From contig NZ_AZAJ01000001.1 in the NCBI RefSeq assembly GCF_000504205.1, forward strand, positions 1,524,879 to 1,588,878: a DNA stretch of 64,000 bases. The letters run 5' to 3'. The stretch comes from Methanolobus tindarius DSM 2278 (lineage in GTDB: Archaea; Halobacteriota; Methanosarcinia; Methanosarcinales; Methanosarcinaceae). Made by a program: the position numbers and the translations under genes. A model generated the notes under the pieces. That model was given only the letters and a program-made list of their open reading frames with translations. It ran no database searches and was not told the origin of the DNA. Below, in pieces: positions 18,849-27,238 of the stretch (positions within the stretch are counted from its first letter, which is position 1; each line of letters begins with the position of its first letter).

Positions 18849-20225
18849 ATGACATTTTCAAGATCACTTGATTGTTTTGAATTCTATGAGCGTGCAAAGA
18901 AAGGTCAGAAGATGACCCAGGATGACTGGGACCTCATGACCATCCCTATGAAGGCAATGGAGCTCAAACAGAAATACAACCTTGATTTCAAGAACGAGTT
19001 CGTACCAACTGACAAAGATATGATGGAAAACCTGTTCAAAGCAGGTTTTGAGATGCTCCTTGAGTGCGGTATTTTCTGTACCGACACAGGCCGTGTGGTA
19101 AAATACACAGAAGAAGAGATATGGGACGCAATCAATAATGTCCAGAAGGAATTCGTGCTTGGTACCGGCAGGGATGCTGTAAGAGTACAGAAGAGAAGTG
19201 TTGGTGACAAAAGAAAGCCAATCGTCCAGGGTGGTCCGACAGGTTCCCCTATTTCTGAAAACATGTTCATGCCGGTTCATATGAGCTATGCACTTGAGAA
19301 GGAAGTTGACACAATTGTCAACGGTGTCATGATGACAGTCCGTGGCAAGCCACCAATTCCAAAGAGTCCTTATGAGGTTCTTGCAGCAAAGACCGAGACA
19401 AGGCTCATTAAGAATGCAGCCGCAATGGCCGGAAGGCCAGGCATGGGCATATAGGGACCAGAGACTTCCCTGTCCGCTCAGGGAAATATCGCTTCAGACT
19501 GCGTCGGTGGCCAGGTCTGCAGTGACAGTCACGAAGTATCACAGCTCAATGAGCTTAAGATAGACCTTGATGCTATCAGTGTAATGGCTCACTATCAGGG
19601 TAACAGTGACATCATCATGGATGAACAGATGCCTATCTTTGGTGGATATGCCGGTGGCATAGAAGAAACCACAATTGTAGATATTGCAACCCACATCAAC
19701 GCTTTTGTAATGAGCAATGCAAGCTGGCACCTTGACGGTCCGGTTCACATTCGCTGGGGATCCACAAACACCCGTGAGACCCTCATGATCGCTGGCTGGG
19801 CATGTGCTACAATTTCAGAATTCACTGATATACTTTCAGGTAACCAGTACTATCCATGTGCAGGTCCATGTACCGAGATGTGCCTTTTGGAAGCATCCGC
19901 TCAGTCTATCACTGACACAGCTTCAGGTCGTGAAATCCTCTCCGGTGTTGCAGCCGCAAAGGGTGTCGTTCAGGACAAGACAACCGGTATGGAAGCAAGA
20001 ATGATGGGAGAAGTCGCAAGGGCAACCGCAGGAATGGATATTTCCGAAGTTAACAAGGTTCTTGATGCTCTTGTCAGTTCTTATGAAGGCAACTATGCAA
20101 CTGCACCAGAGGGTAAGACTTTCCAGGAATGTTACGACATTGCAACCGTAACGCCAACCGACGAATACGTCAAGGTCTATGACGGTGCACGCAAGAAGCT
20201 AGAGGAGTTTGGACTTACGTTTTAA
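18849..20225 (+). CDS. mtmB: Monomethylamine methyltransferase MtmB (copy 1), pyrrolysine at residue 202
   Basis: Two frames separated by a TAG (19452-19454) are one 458-residue gene. Residue 202 is read as pyrrolysine, the same position as in M. barkeri MtmB. The flanking context is GRPGMGI-Pyl-GPETSLSAQGN. MtmB transfers the methyl of monomethylamine to Co(I) on MtmC. The downstream half remains in frame and is as conserved as the upstream half, so this is not a pseudogene. A 7-bp hairpin (TTCCCTG/CAGGGAA, 19466-19485) starts 12 bases after the TAG. Terminated by a hairpin at 20239. Confidence 0.97.
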
Positions 20226-20238
20226 TCCCTCCGAGCAA

Positions 20239-20267
20239 GCCAGCGATTAATTTCGCTGGCATTTTTT
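20239..20267 (+). terminator. Terminator of mtmC1-mtmB1
   Basis: GCCAGCG (20239-20245) pairs with CGCTGGC (20254-20260) and a run of T follows. The permease genes begin 64 bp further on, so they are either expressed by read-through or from their own promoter. Confidence 0.75.
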
Positions 20268-20323
20268 ATCGGGATAAAGGTAACGAATAATCGAGTAAAA
20301 TCTATTAAAATGGAGGTTTTCCA

Positions 20324-20434
20324 ATGGATGCGTACTGGACGATCATTAATGGAATAATATACTTGCTGGCTTTTGCATTGATCGGATGGGTCTTGCTTGA
20401 TGCGAGTAAAACATCCAAGAAATTGAAGAGGTGA
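20324..20434 (+). CDS. 36-residue membrane peptide ahead of the amine permease
   Basis: The frame encodes 36 residues: a short N-terminus, one hydrophobic helix (IINGIIYLLAFALIGWVLL, about 7-25) and a lysine-rich tail. The SD GGAGGT stands 6-7 bases before the ATG. The permease SD lies within the last codons of this gene, and its GTG start follows after 4 bp. Size and position recall the tiny accessory subunits of some bacterial amino-acid and solute symporters, but no homology is claimed. Good evidence that it is a gene; function unknown. Confidence 0.7.
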   Translation: MDAYWTIINGIIYLLAFALIGWVLLDASKTSKKLKR

Positions 20435-20438
20435 TCAT

Positions 20439-21830
20439 GTGACCGATGAAGTTACAGAATCACCCGGACTTGTTAAGACGCTCAGGCCCTATCACGTCTG
20501 GGCATTGGGAGTCGGAATAGTTCTTGTTGGTGAGTTTATGGGGTGGAACTTCACCGTTGCAAAAGGAGGAATTCTTGGAGCTCTGCTTGCAATGCTTGTT
20601 GCGGGAACAATGTACGTCATAATTTCCCTGTGTGCAAGTGAACTTGGATCCGCCACCAAACTGGCAGGTGGGCCTTATGACTGGGCAAGGCTTTTTGTAG
20701 GACCGGGTGCTGCAGCCAGTGTTGGACTTGCGGTATATATGGAATTTATAGCCCTGGAGGCTGCTGATGCTATAGTTGTTGCTTTTATTGCGCAGGAGCT
20801 TTTCCCGCAGTTGCAGGTTTTCCCCGTTACATTGCTAGTAATTGCTACTCTGACATTTATTAACTACAGGGGTGTTGTGGCCGCACTTACACTTAACTTC
20901 TTCATGACTGCCATCGCTTTCCTTGCCATAATATTGTTCTTCTTCTCAGGAACATTCGGCGTCTTTGAACTTCACCCGGAGAACCTTTTCCAGGGTGCAA
21001 TGCCAAACGGCATGATAGGTCTCTTTGCCGCTTTGCAGTTCGGTCCGTGGTTCTTCCTGGGTATTGAAGGAGCCGCAATGTGTGCAGAGGAATGTAAACG
21101 TCCGTCAAGGGCAGTGCCCCTGGGACAACAGGCAGGAATGATAACATTGCTGGTCGGAGCCGCAATGACACTTTTCATATGTGCAAGCCTGCTCCCATCC
21201 AGCATACCTGCTGAAGGTCTGGGAGTTTCCGTATATCCACTCTTCGAGGCTGCACAGGTAAGCGGAGTACCGGTACTGGTTGCACTTCTGGCAATTGGAA
21301 CTTTGCTAACATGTATTTCCAGTGCAAACGGCTGTGTTTGTGATTCATCAAGGTCATGGTTTGCTCTTTCAAGAGATCATTTTGTGTCTAATTGGTTCGC
21401 TTCAGTGCATCCAAAATACCAGTCACCTTACAAAGCAGTAATTTTCACCATGCCTATAGCAATAGCCTTTGCATTCAGCGGTTATCTTGATCAGGTCATC
21501 ACTTTCTCAATCGTATCAGGTTTGCTTTGTTACGTTCTGATACCATTCTCCCTGCTACGTTTCAGAAAGATGTTCCCATCCCATATCAACAAGATTCGCC
21601 CGTTTGTAAGCCCACTTCAGCCATGGATATCCTACTTTGCAATTATAATTGCAATAACAATCATGTCCACACTGTTCTGGGGCTACAGATACAACCTTAT
21701 CTTCGCTTTGGTCTTCTATCTGATAGCATACTTCTACTTCCATAATAAGCACAAGAAACATCAGAAAGAATTCGATTGGCAAAGGGAAATGGGATGGCCG
21801 AATCCAAGCCACCATAATATTGAGGAGTGA
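20439..21830 (+). CDS. mtmP: APC-family permease, probable monomethylamine transporter
   Basis: A 463-residue integral membrane protein with about 12 hydrophobic helices and the amino acid-polyamine-organocation (APC) pattern, for example GPYDWARLFVGPGAAASVG and FLGIEGAAMCAEECKRPSRAVP. Its place after mtmC-mtmB matches mtmP in Methanosarcina, where it is thought to import monomethylamine. The start is GTG at 20439, with GAGGTGAT upstream. Small membrane proteins surround it: 36 residues before, 87 and 81 residues after. Substrate is inferred from context only. Confidence 0.85.
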   Translation: MTDEVTESPGLVKTLRPYHVWALGVGIVLVGEFMGWNFTVAKGGILGALLAMLVAGTMYVIISLCASELGSATKLAGGPYDWARLFVGPGAAASVGLAVYMEFIALEAADAIVVAFIAQELFPQLQVFPVTLLVIATLTFINYRGVVAALTLNFFMTAIAFLAIILFFFSGTFGVFELHPENLFQGAMPNGMIGLFAALQFGPWFFLGIEGAAMCAEECKRPSRAVPLGQQAGMITLLVGAAMTLFICASLLPSSIPAEGLGVSVYPLFEAAQVSGVPVLVALLAIGTLLTCISSANGCVCDSSRSWFALSRDHFVSNWFASVHPKYQSPYKAVIFTMPIAIAFAFSGYLDQVITFSIVSGLLCYVLIPFSLLRFRKMFPSHINKIRPFVSPLQPWISYFAIIIAITIMSTLFWGYRYNLIFALVFYLIAYFYFHNKHKKHQKEFDWQREMGWPNPSHHNIEE

Positions 21831-21835
21831 TAAAA

Positions 21836-22099
21836 ATGGATGGAATCAATGAAGCAAAATACAATAGTGCATTTGCAAAGGACACCTTTCTGATACTGGG
21901 TGCAATTGCGCTGTTGATTGTTATTGAAGGCTATGTGGTCTTTACCATACTGTCTGAGGCTGGTTCAGCTGTTTCGCCTGCAATTCAGGGGATATACATC
22001 CTGTTCTTCGGTTTGGTAGTGGGTATTGAGACTATAGGCTATATGCAGGTCAGGCGCTCAATAAAACAGCACATGTTTGATTTCAAGTACTATGATTGA
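21836..22099 (+). CDS. 87-residue membrane protein following the permease
   Basis: Start chosen at ATG 21836, five bases after the permease stop, because GAGGAGTGAT is well spaced for it; a GTG three codons earlier overlaps the permease stop. Two hydrophobic helices (about 18-40 and 47-68) are followed by a basic, aromatic tail. Likely translated with the permease, and possibly a transporter subunit. Not recognised as a known family. Confidence 0.75.
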   Translation: MDGINEAKYNSAFAKDTFLILGAIALLIVIEGYVVFTILSEAGSAVSPAIQGIYILFFGLVVGIETIGYMQVRRSIKQHMFDFKYYD

Positions 22100-22109
22100 G
22101 GTGAACAAT

Positions 22110-22355
22110 ATGAGTGAAGACACTGAAAAGAAAAACTGGATGATGGAGGCATTTGACATCATTTTCATTTTTGTGCTTGCTTTCATCTGTCTGGTTGTAC
22201 CGACGCAGATACAGGGTTCAGTACTTGTGGGATGGTCAGAGACCGGTTCAATCCAGTTCATATGGGACCCGGTGGGCTTTTTCAGTTTGCTGGGGGTTAT
22301 AATCGCGTTTTTTGTGATTATGCTTTACCATTCTGTAAGCCATTACAAATACTGA
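22110..22355 (+). CDS. 81-residue membrane protein, last gene of the permease operon
   Basis: The ATG at 22110 follows GAGGTGA with ideal spacing, so an upstream ATG overlapping the previous gene is rejected. After a charged N-terminus there are two hydrophobic helices (about 13-33 and 52-72). It lies 10 bp after the 87-residue gene and is followed by a terminator. Function unknown; the fixed position with the permease suggests a transporter accessory role. Confidence 0.75.
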   Translation: MSEDTEKKNWMMEAFDIIFIFVLAFICLVVPTQIQGSVLVGWSETGSIQFIWDPVGFFSLLGVIIAFFVIMLYHSVSHYKY

Positions 22356-22359
22356 AGAT

Positions 22360-22385
22360 GTGTCAGCTTAACTGACACTTCTTTT
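22360..22385 (+). terminator. Terminator of the mtmP operon
   Basis: GTGTCAG (22360-22366) pairs with CTGACAC (22372-22378) and is followed by TTCTTTTT. Confidence 0.75.
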
Positions 22386-22446
22386 TGGATTTTATGTTTA
22401 AATTAATCTTTAATTTGCTAATTAATGGATATTATAAGGTGAAATT

Positions 22447-22929
22447 ATGAGTTCAGATATCAATATTCAACGGGCAAAAGATCATGATAATCTTACCGAT
22501 ACGGAAAAAAAGCATATTCCTGTCATTGAGGCTCCTTCAGAAGTGAAAGCCGGGGAACCTTTTGATGTTAAGGTAACTGTAGGAGCTATTCCTCATGTTA
22601 TGGAAGAGGAGCACTACATAAAATGGATAGAACTGCACCTGAACGGAACTCTTGTGGGAAGAAAGGAACTTCAGGCATCAGAAGGGAAAGCTGAAGCGAC
22701 ATTTACCGCCGTAGGCACTGAAGAGATGATCACTGCAAGAGAAATCCGAAATTGCACAATTCATGGCTTTGGTGTATGTGGTACATGCGGCACAAAATCA
22801 GCTATTGTCAATCTCAAAGCAGTTGAAAGTTGCAATGTTCATGGATTGTGGGAAGATTCGAAAGGTATTGAAATTATTTCTTCTGTTGTCAAAGATGGGA
22901 AGAAATGCACATGGGGTTCCCAGTTGTGA
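22447..22929 (+). CDS. Methanoferrodoxin-type superoxide reductase
   Basis: A 160-residue protein that should reduce superoxide to peroxide. The neelaredoxin/SOR core supplies the iron centre: His23 (KKHIPVIEAP), His50, His56 and the CNVHGLW box with Cys129 and His132. Extra cysteines (Cys103, Cys111, Cys114, Cys154) fit the additional [4Fe-4S] cluster of methanoferrodoxin, a protein described in Methanosarcina mazei. It is 27 bp before mtbA in the same direction with no terminator between, so the two are probably co-transcribed. The link to a methyltransferase gene is unusual. Confidence 0.88.
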   Translation: MSSDINIQRAKDHDNLTDTEKKHIPVIEAPSEVKAGEPFDVKVTVGAIPHVMEEEHYIKWIELHLNGTLVGRKELQASEGKAEATFTAVGTEEMITAREIRNCTIHGFGVCGTCGTKSAIVNLKAVESCNVHGLWEDSKGIEIISSVVKDGKKCTWGSQL

Positions 22930-22956
22930 CTCCATTTAAGTAAGGAGATTATATCT

Positions 22957-23976
22957 ATGACAGAATATACCCCTAAAGAAAGATTAGCGCGTGCATTGAC
23001 AGGCCAGCCTGTTGACAGAATGCCTGCCGTTTCTGTCACCCAGACAGGAACAGTTGAACAAATGGAAGCTTGCGGTGCCTTCTGGCCCGAGGCTAACAAT
23101 GATGCCGAAAAAATGGCCACACTTGCAGAAGCAGGTCATACAGTAGTTGGATTTGAAGCTGTGCGTGTGCCTTTTGATATTACAGCAGAAGCTGAGTTCT
23201 TCGGCTGTGAGATAAAAGACGGTACAAAAGAACAGCAGCCATCTGTTGTAGGTCATGTTGTAAGCAATGTTGAAGACATTGAGAAGCTCAAAGGTTACAG
23301 CCTCGAACACGGCAGGATCGGTGTTGTCTGTGAGGCAATAAAGATACTTGCAGACAAATATGGTGATGAACTTCCTGTCATGGGAAGCATGATCGGTCCT
23401 TTCTCACTTGCACAACACATCAATGGTGATGACTGGTTTATGGCAATCTTCACAGACGAAGCATTCGGTCTTGCCCTCATGGAATTCACAACCGATTTCT
23501 GTGTTGCATATGCAGAAAAAATGGTTGAGAACGGTGCTGATACGATGGTTATCATTGATCCTACGGCAAGTGCACAGCTTATTGGTGCCGAATTCTATGA
23601 AAAGTTTGTTGTACCTTTCCATGCAAAGATAGTTGATGCAATGCACAAGGTCAACGTTCCTGTAGTTCTGCACATATGTGGTGACACCACCCTGGGTCTT
23701 GCTCTTATGGAATCATCAGGTGTAGACGGCATTAGTGTAGACCAGAATGTTGATGTAGCAACCGCCGTTGGCAGTGTCGAAAAAGCTGTGATCGTCGGGA
23801 ACCTTGACCCCGTGAACATGCTCTGGAACCAGACTCCTGAAACCATCAGGGAGCAGTCACAGAAGGTCCTTGATGCAGGAGTGGGCTTGCTTGCACCGGG
23901 CTGTGGTATTGTCAGCAAGACTCCCACAGAGAACCTCCGGGCAATGGTAGAAATGGCAAGGAACCACAAATACTGA
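22957..23976 (+). CDS. mtbA: Methylcobamide:CoM methyltransferase MtbA (copy 1)
   Basis: A 339-residue TIM-barrel enzyme of the uroporphyrinogen-decarboxylase superfamily. It transfers the methyl group from methylated MtmC, MtbC or MttC to coenzyme M. The zinc ligands are His239 and Cys241 (LHICGD) and Cys316 (GCGIVS). Length is that of the methylamine-specific enzyme. A strong AAGGAG precedes the ATG. A second copy begins at 63286, and a degraded C-terminal remnant lies at 34988-35146. Confidence 0.96.
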   Translation: MTEYTPKERLARALTGQPVDRMPAVSVTQTGTVEQMEACGAFWPEANNDAEKMATLAEAGHTVVGFEAVRVPFDITAEAEFFGCEIKDGTKEQQPSVVGHVVSNVEDIEKLKGYSLEHGRIGVVCEAIKILADKYGDELPVMGSMIGPFSLAQHINGDDWFMAIFTDEAFGLALMEFTTDFCVAYAEKMVENGADTMVIIDPTASAQLIGAEFYEKFVVPFHAKIVDAMHKVNVPVVLHICGDTTLGLALMESSGVDGISVDQNVDVATAVGSVEKAVIVGNLDPVNMLWNQTPETIREQSQKVLDAGVGLLAPGCGIVSKTPTENLRAMVEMARNHKY

Positions 23977-23984
23977 TTAAAAGT

Positions 23985-24042
23985 TTCTCCGGGACAAATC
24001 CTTCATACGAGTAGTCACCATTTTTGCCCGGAGAACTATTTT
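23985..24042 (+). terminator. Terminator of mtbA1
   Basis: TTCTCCGGG (23985-23993) pairs perfectly with CCCGGAGAA (24027-24035) across a 33-base loop, followed by a T run. Confidence 0.65.
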
Positions 24043-24216
24043 TTATGAGTTCAGAACATCAATCAGCCTGAGAACCGGAATCCGATAATTTCTGCGTTTT
24101 TCTTTTTTTTGGAATATTGATATTCTGTTTATAGTTCGTTTCCTGCTTTTTCCCGAATTAGTTCAGATTATTTGTTTCTTTATGGATTCTTCCTGTTTTC
24201 TGGCTACCATACAAAA

Positions 24217-24299
24217 TTATAAATACTATTAGACCAGTTACCAGATGCCGACTTCCACAAGTCGGGTAAAACAATCAAAACTAAAAGGAGAAAACGGTT
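24217..24299 (+). promoter_or_regulatory. Promoter and hairpin leader of the 39-residue gene
   Basis: A TATA box (TTATAAAT, 24217-24224) stands about 75 bases before the start codon. The leader carries a perfect 7-bp hairpin (CCGACTT/AAGTCGG, 24248-24265) and an AAGGAG ribosome site. Confidence 0.5.
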
Positions 24300-24419
24300 A
24301 TGCCTGAAAAATTAGAAGACAGAGTATTTGCTGCATCACCATTGCCACCTGTATTGCATGGAGTCAGATTAAGGGATACAAAAGCTCAGGACAAAGCACA
24401 TTCATCCTGTGAAAAGTAA
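24300..24419 (+). CDS. 39-residue orphan protein
   Basis: ATG to TAA encodes 39 residues with a PLPPVLHGVRLRD stretch and a single Cys near the end. It has its own TATA box, leader hairpin and well-spaced SD (GGAG), which together argue for a real gene. It is hydrophilic, with no membrane helix. No family is recognised. It sits between mtbA1 and the permease cluster, followed by 350 bases of structured non-coding DNA. Confidence 0.5.
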   Translation: MPEKLEDRVFAASPLPPVLHGVRLRDTKAQDKAHSSCEK

Positions 24420-24772
24420 GAATTATTCCTTCTTAATAATTTAACATTCTGTTTGGAGTTGTAGGGATGATAAGTTCATCCTTACTCTGGAGGTTGACCC
24501 TCATTATGTTATTATACTAATGAGGGTCTGATGGCAACAAACGGTATGCTTGTCTTCCATTTAAAAGCAAGGAACATGTTACCGTTTGAGCCTGAACTAT
24601 TTTTTTTACAGATCGAGCAAAACAAACTTAAAATGGTGAGCAATAAAAAACCCTTATATTTCATTATTCCTTATATCATAGTATTATAATTACCCTTAAA
24701 TATTCGGATATATTGCTCCGAACTGAAAAACAGAAAAACTGGCTTTTTTGCCTTCATTCACCTGGTGTAAAA
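24420..24772. other. Non-coding stretch with a strong hairpin
   Basis: GACCCTCATTA (24496-24506) and TAATGAGGGTC (24518-24528) form a perfect 11-bp stem with an 11-base loop. It is not followed by a clean T run, so it may be a structured RNA or processing site rather than a terminator. A weaker AACGGTA/TACCGTT pairing lies at about 24540-24600. No gene is seen. Confidence 0.4.
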
Positions 24773-24937
24773 ATGGAAATTGAAGATTTTATTATTGCTA
24801 ATATTGCTATTGCCATTCTGGCAAGTTCTTTCATCTATGCAGCGACCAATCCTCTCCCTTCAGGGATTCCAATACTTGAAACTCTGGCCATTGGTGGTCT
24901 CTGTGCCTACCTTTTTAATAATCCAAATATTTTGTAA
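24773..24937 (+). CDS. 54-residue membrane protein (copy 1), upstream of the amine permease
   Basis: The ATG at 24773 is preferred over an earlier in-frame ATG because a near-identical second copy at 27074 begins at the same residue. The protein is almost entirely hydrophobic (helices about 5-23 and 32-48) with a conserved NPLPSG turn between them, and ends NNPNIL with TAA. The bases before each copy are also similar. The two copies lie on either side of the permease gene, which suggests a permease-associated subunit. Family not recognised. Confidence 0.75.
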   Translation: MEIEDFIIANIAIAILASSFIYAATNPLPSGIPILETLAIGGLCAYLFNNPNIL

Positions 24938-25388
24938 GATCCATATCTGGAATCTTATTTATTATGGGTCGATCTAATATTTTCCAGATTTAATTTAATT
25001 TAATTTTGAAGATTTTGATTTGTGGCCTTTTTGATTTTCCATAAAGGAAGACTATGTAATATTATCGGAGATTACACCAGTAGATCCATCTTTTTTAGGG
25101 CATCCATGACGGAAGTACATTTCCGTCAATTATAAGTATTAGTAGCAGGAATAGAATATCCGTAAAATATAAGTAGCGCACTTGAAGTTCCATATATATA
25201 TTTATTGTTCAGGTGGGTTGCTTTGAGATCTAAGGTGTTAGAATGAACAAAATCATCATTTTGAATGAATATGTGGATTGTCTTGTCCATGACTATTGTC
25301 CTGTAGTCGGAATATAGGCCGGAAACGGCTACCCGATGGGTACGCCTCTTTCCTGTAGAACAGACCTGAATTATCATGGGGTGTGTGC
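24938..25388 (+). promoter_or_regulatory. Structured leader of the permease gene (includes copy B of the three-copy element)
   Basis: Several hairpins precede the permease. GACGGAA/TTCCGTC lies at about 25108-25127. CAAAAT/ATTTTG lies at about 25248-25263. GCCG-GAAA-CGGC (a GNRA-like tetraloop) and TACCC-GAT-GGGTA follow in 25318-25345. The sequence CGGCTACCCGATGGGTACGC, then C, differs at only two positions from the region just after the amber codon of mtbB1 (29258-29279). The stretch ending in TGAATTATCATGGGGT matches the elements near 12.4-12.7 kb. Confidence 0.45.
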
Positions 25389-26924
25389 ATGAGCAAGAAA
25401 ACAGATGCATCCCCTGGAATTGACTGGGAACATGGTGCTCAGTGTGCTAAAAATATATGTGACCCTCAGGAACTTGAGAGATCCATTGACTGGAAACAGG
25501 GTCTTGCAATAGCGCTGGGTGTTCCTCTTCTTATCCTTCCTTCAATCGGATATCTTACAAGCTATGTCTGGTCCTTCGCCATAGTTATCTGGGGAGCCAC
25601 CGTGCTTCTTGGATTTTTACAGAACTTTGCATTCGGAGAACTGGCAACAGTTTTCCCAAAGGCATCAGGTCTTCCTGGTTATACGCAAACGGTCTTTGGT
25701 TCGGATAAAGATAAGAACAACAAGGGCAAGTTCAAGTTCGGTAAGTTCATCGGCGGTTTCAGTGCCTGGAGTTACTGGTTCGGATGGAGTCCTGTCCTTG
25801 CTATCTATGCAATTCTTATATCAGATTATCTTCAGGGAATGGTCCCTGCAATTGCAGGAATAAACTCAACACTTATGGCACTGGTAGTAGGAGGTTTCAT
25901 CTTCGGTTCCCTTGCAATCATTAATTCAAAAGGACTCAAGAACGGAGCAGCCGCCGGAGTTATCTTAGCTGCTATTTCCCTGGTACCTCTTCTGGTCATC
26001 ACCATTGCACCATTCTTTACCGGTGATTTCCAGATGGCAAACATCACAAATTCATGGTTCCCTACAGACTGGAGCTGGGACTGGGAGCACATACTTATCC
26101 TTCTCGGACTTCTGGCAATGGCTGAATGGAGTGCTGCTGCATGGGAAACCGCTGCAATCTATGGTCCTGAATACAAGAAGCCAAATTCCGATATACCAAA
26201 GGCACTGCTTGTTTGTGGAGCAATCTGCCTTGTTCTTTACGTACTTGTACAGACATCCGTAATAGGTGCTCTTGGAGTTGACGGAGTTCTTGCGGAACCT
26301 ATTTCACCAATGCTTCCACTGGCAAACATGGCACTTGGTCCTATTGGTGCTTCCATTTCAATTATAATGCTGATAGGTGCAATGCTTCTGATTATCCAGA
26401 CAGCCTTCCTTTCATCTGCACGTTCCATCTATTCAATGTCAGTCGAAGGTAATCTGCCATCATTTCTGAGTAAGCTGAACAAGCACGGACACCCAATGAA
26501 CGCAATGCTTGCTGATGCAGGGTTCAACATGTTCCTTATTCTTCTTGGAACACCAACAGCTATCCTTGCTGCTTCTGCAATTGGATATATTTGTGCCAAC
26601 GGTATCAGTCTTTACACCTATGTAAAAGTCAGGAACGATCCTGAACTTTCTAAACTGGATAGACCTTTTAAGGCTCCAAGGGGATGGAAAAAAGTCGCTC
26701 TGGCAACAACCATACTGAACACTCCATTCTTCCTGATAGGTATAATCTACCTCAACAGCCTTGAACTTGGATGGGCAACAACTGGTGTAGGTTTCTTCAT
26801 GCTCTGTCTCTTCATTCCACTCTGGGTGTATTCACAGCGTGAGAGGAACAGAATGCCTGTTTCCAGTGCAGTACACAGAGAACATAGTGTATTTGAACCA
26901 GAACCACTTCCTCTGGAAGAATAA
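25389..26924 (+). CDS. APC-family methylamine permease A (dimethylamine cluster)
   Basis: A transporter of about 511 residues with roughly 12 membrane helices. It has a soluble N-terminal tag of about 30 residues containing a Cys pair (HGAQCAKNICD) and then ERSIDWKQGLAIALGVPLL. I start at the ATG at 25389, eight bases after GGGG, rather than at the GTG two codons earlier. The paralogue at 29705 shares the N-terminal tag and most helices, including the WSAxAWETAAIYGPEYK box. The two bracket mtbC-mtbB, so dimethylamine is the likely substrate. A terminator follows. Confidence 0.85.
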   Translation: MSKKTDASPGIDWEHGAQCAKNICDPQELERSIDWKQGLAIALGVPLLILPSIGYLTSYVWSFAIVIWGATVLLGFLQNFAFGELATVFPKASGLPGYTQTVFGSDKDKNNKGKFKFGKFIGGFSAWSYWFGWSPVLAIYAILISDYLQGMVPAIAGINSTLMALVVGGFIFGSLAIINSKGLKNGAAAGVILAAISLVPLLVITIAPFFTGDFQMANITNSWFPTDWSWDWEHILILLGLLAMAEWSAAAWETAAIYGPEYKKPNSDIPKALLVCGAICLVLYVLVQTSVIGALGVDGVLAEPISPMLPLANMALGPIGASISIIMLIGAMLLIIQTAFLSSARSIYSMSVEGNLPSFLSKLNKHGHPMNAMLADAGFNMFLILLGTPTAILAASAIGYICANGISLYTYVKVRNDPELSKLDRPFKAPRGWKKVALATTILNTPFFLIGIIYLNSLELGWATTGVGFFMLCLFIPLWVYSQRERNRMPVSSAVHREHSVFEPEPLPLEE

Positions 26925-26950
26925 GTAAAATACTATGAGTGACACAGGAA

Positions 26951-26981
26951 CCTGATATCGAGGATATCAGGATCCCTTTTT
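26951..26981 (+). terminator. Terminator of permease A
   Basis: CCTGATATC (26951-26959) pairs with GATATCAGG (26963-26971) around a 3-base loop, and a T run follows. Confidence 0.8.
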
Positions 26982-27073
26982 CATATTTAGATATTTTTAG
27001 ATATTAATAGTCTGAAACTGAAAAAGATAAGAATTAAAAATGGCATTTTTGCCTGCTTTCACCGGGTATAAAA

Positions 27074-27238
27074 ATGGAAATTGAAGTTCTCATTATTGCT
27101 AATATTGGAATTGCCATTCTGGTAAGTTTCCTAATTTATGCAGCAACAAATCCTTTACCTTCAGGAATCAAAGTACTTGAAACCCTGGCAATTGGTGGTC
27201 TGTGGTTTTATCTCTTTAATAATCCAAATATTTTATAG
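27074..27238 (+). CDS. 54-residue membrane protein (copy 2), ends in UAG
   Basis: A close paralogue of the protein at 24773, with the same length and the same NPLPSG and NNPNIL segments. The differences are mostly conservative, as expected for a translated sequence under selection. The terminal codon is TAG rather than TAA. Read as pyrrolysine, it would extend the protein by 11 more residues before a TAA. An imperfect copy of the 24735-24772 leader precedes the ATG. Confidence 0.75.
   Translation: MEIEVLIIANIGIAILVSFLIYAATNPLPSGIKVLETLAIGGLWFYLFNNPNIL

Noticed and set aside
18849-19454. The first 201 codons of each mtmB (and the corresponding 5' parts of mtbB and mttB) as truncated genes or pseudogenes
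   Set aside because: The TAG lies exactly at the known pyrrolysine codon, the frame continues with full conservation, and pylS, pylB, pylC, pylD and tRNA-Pyl are in the window.
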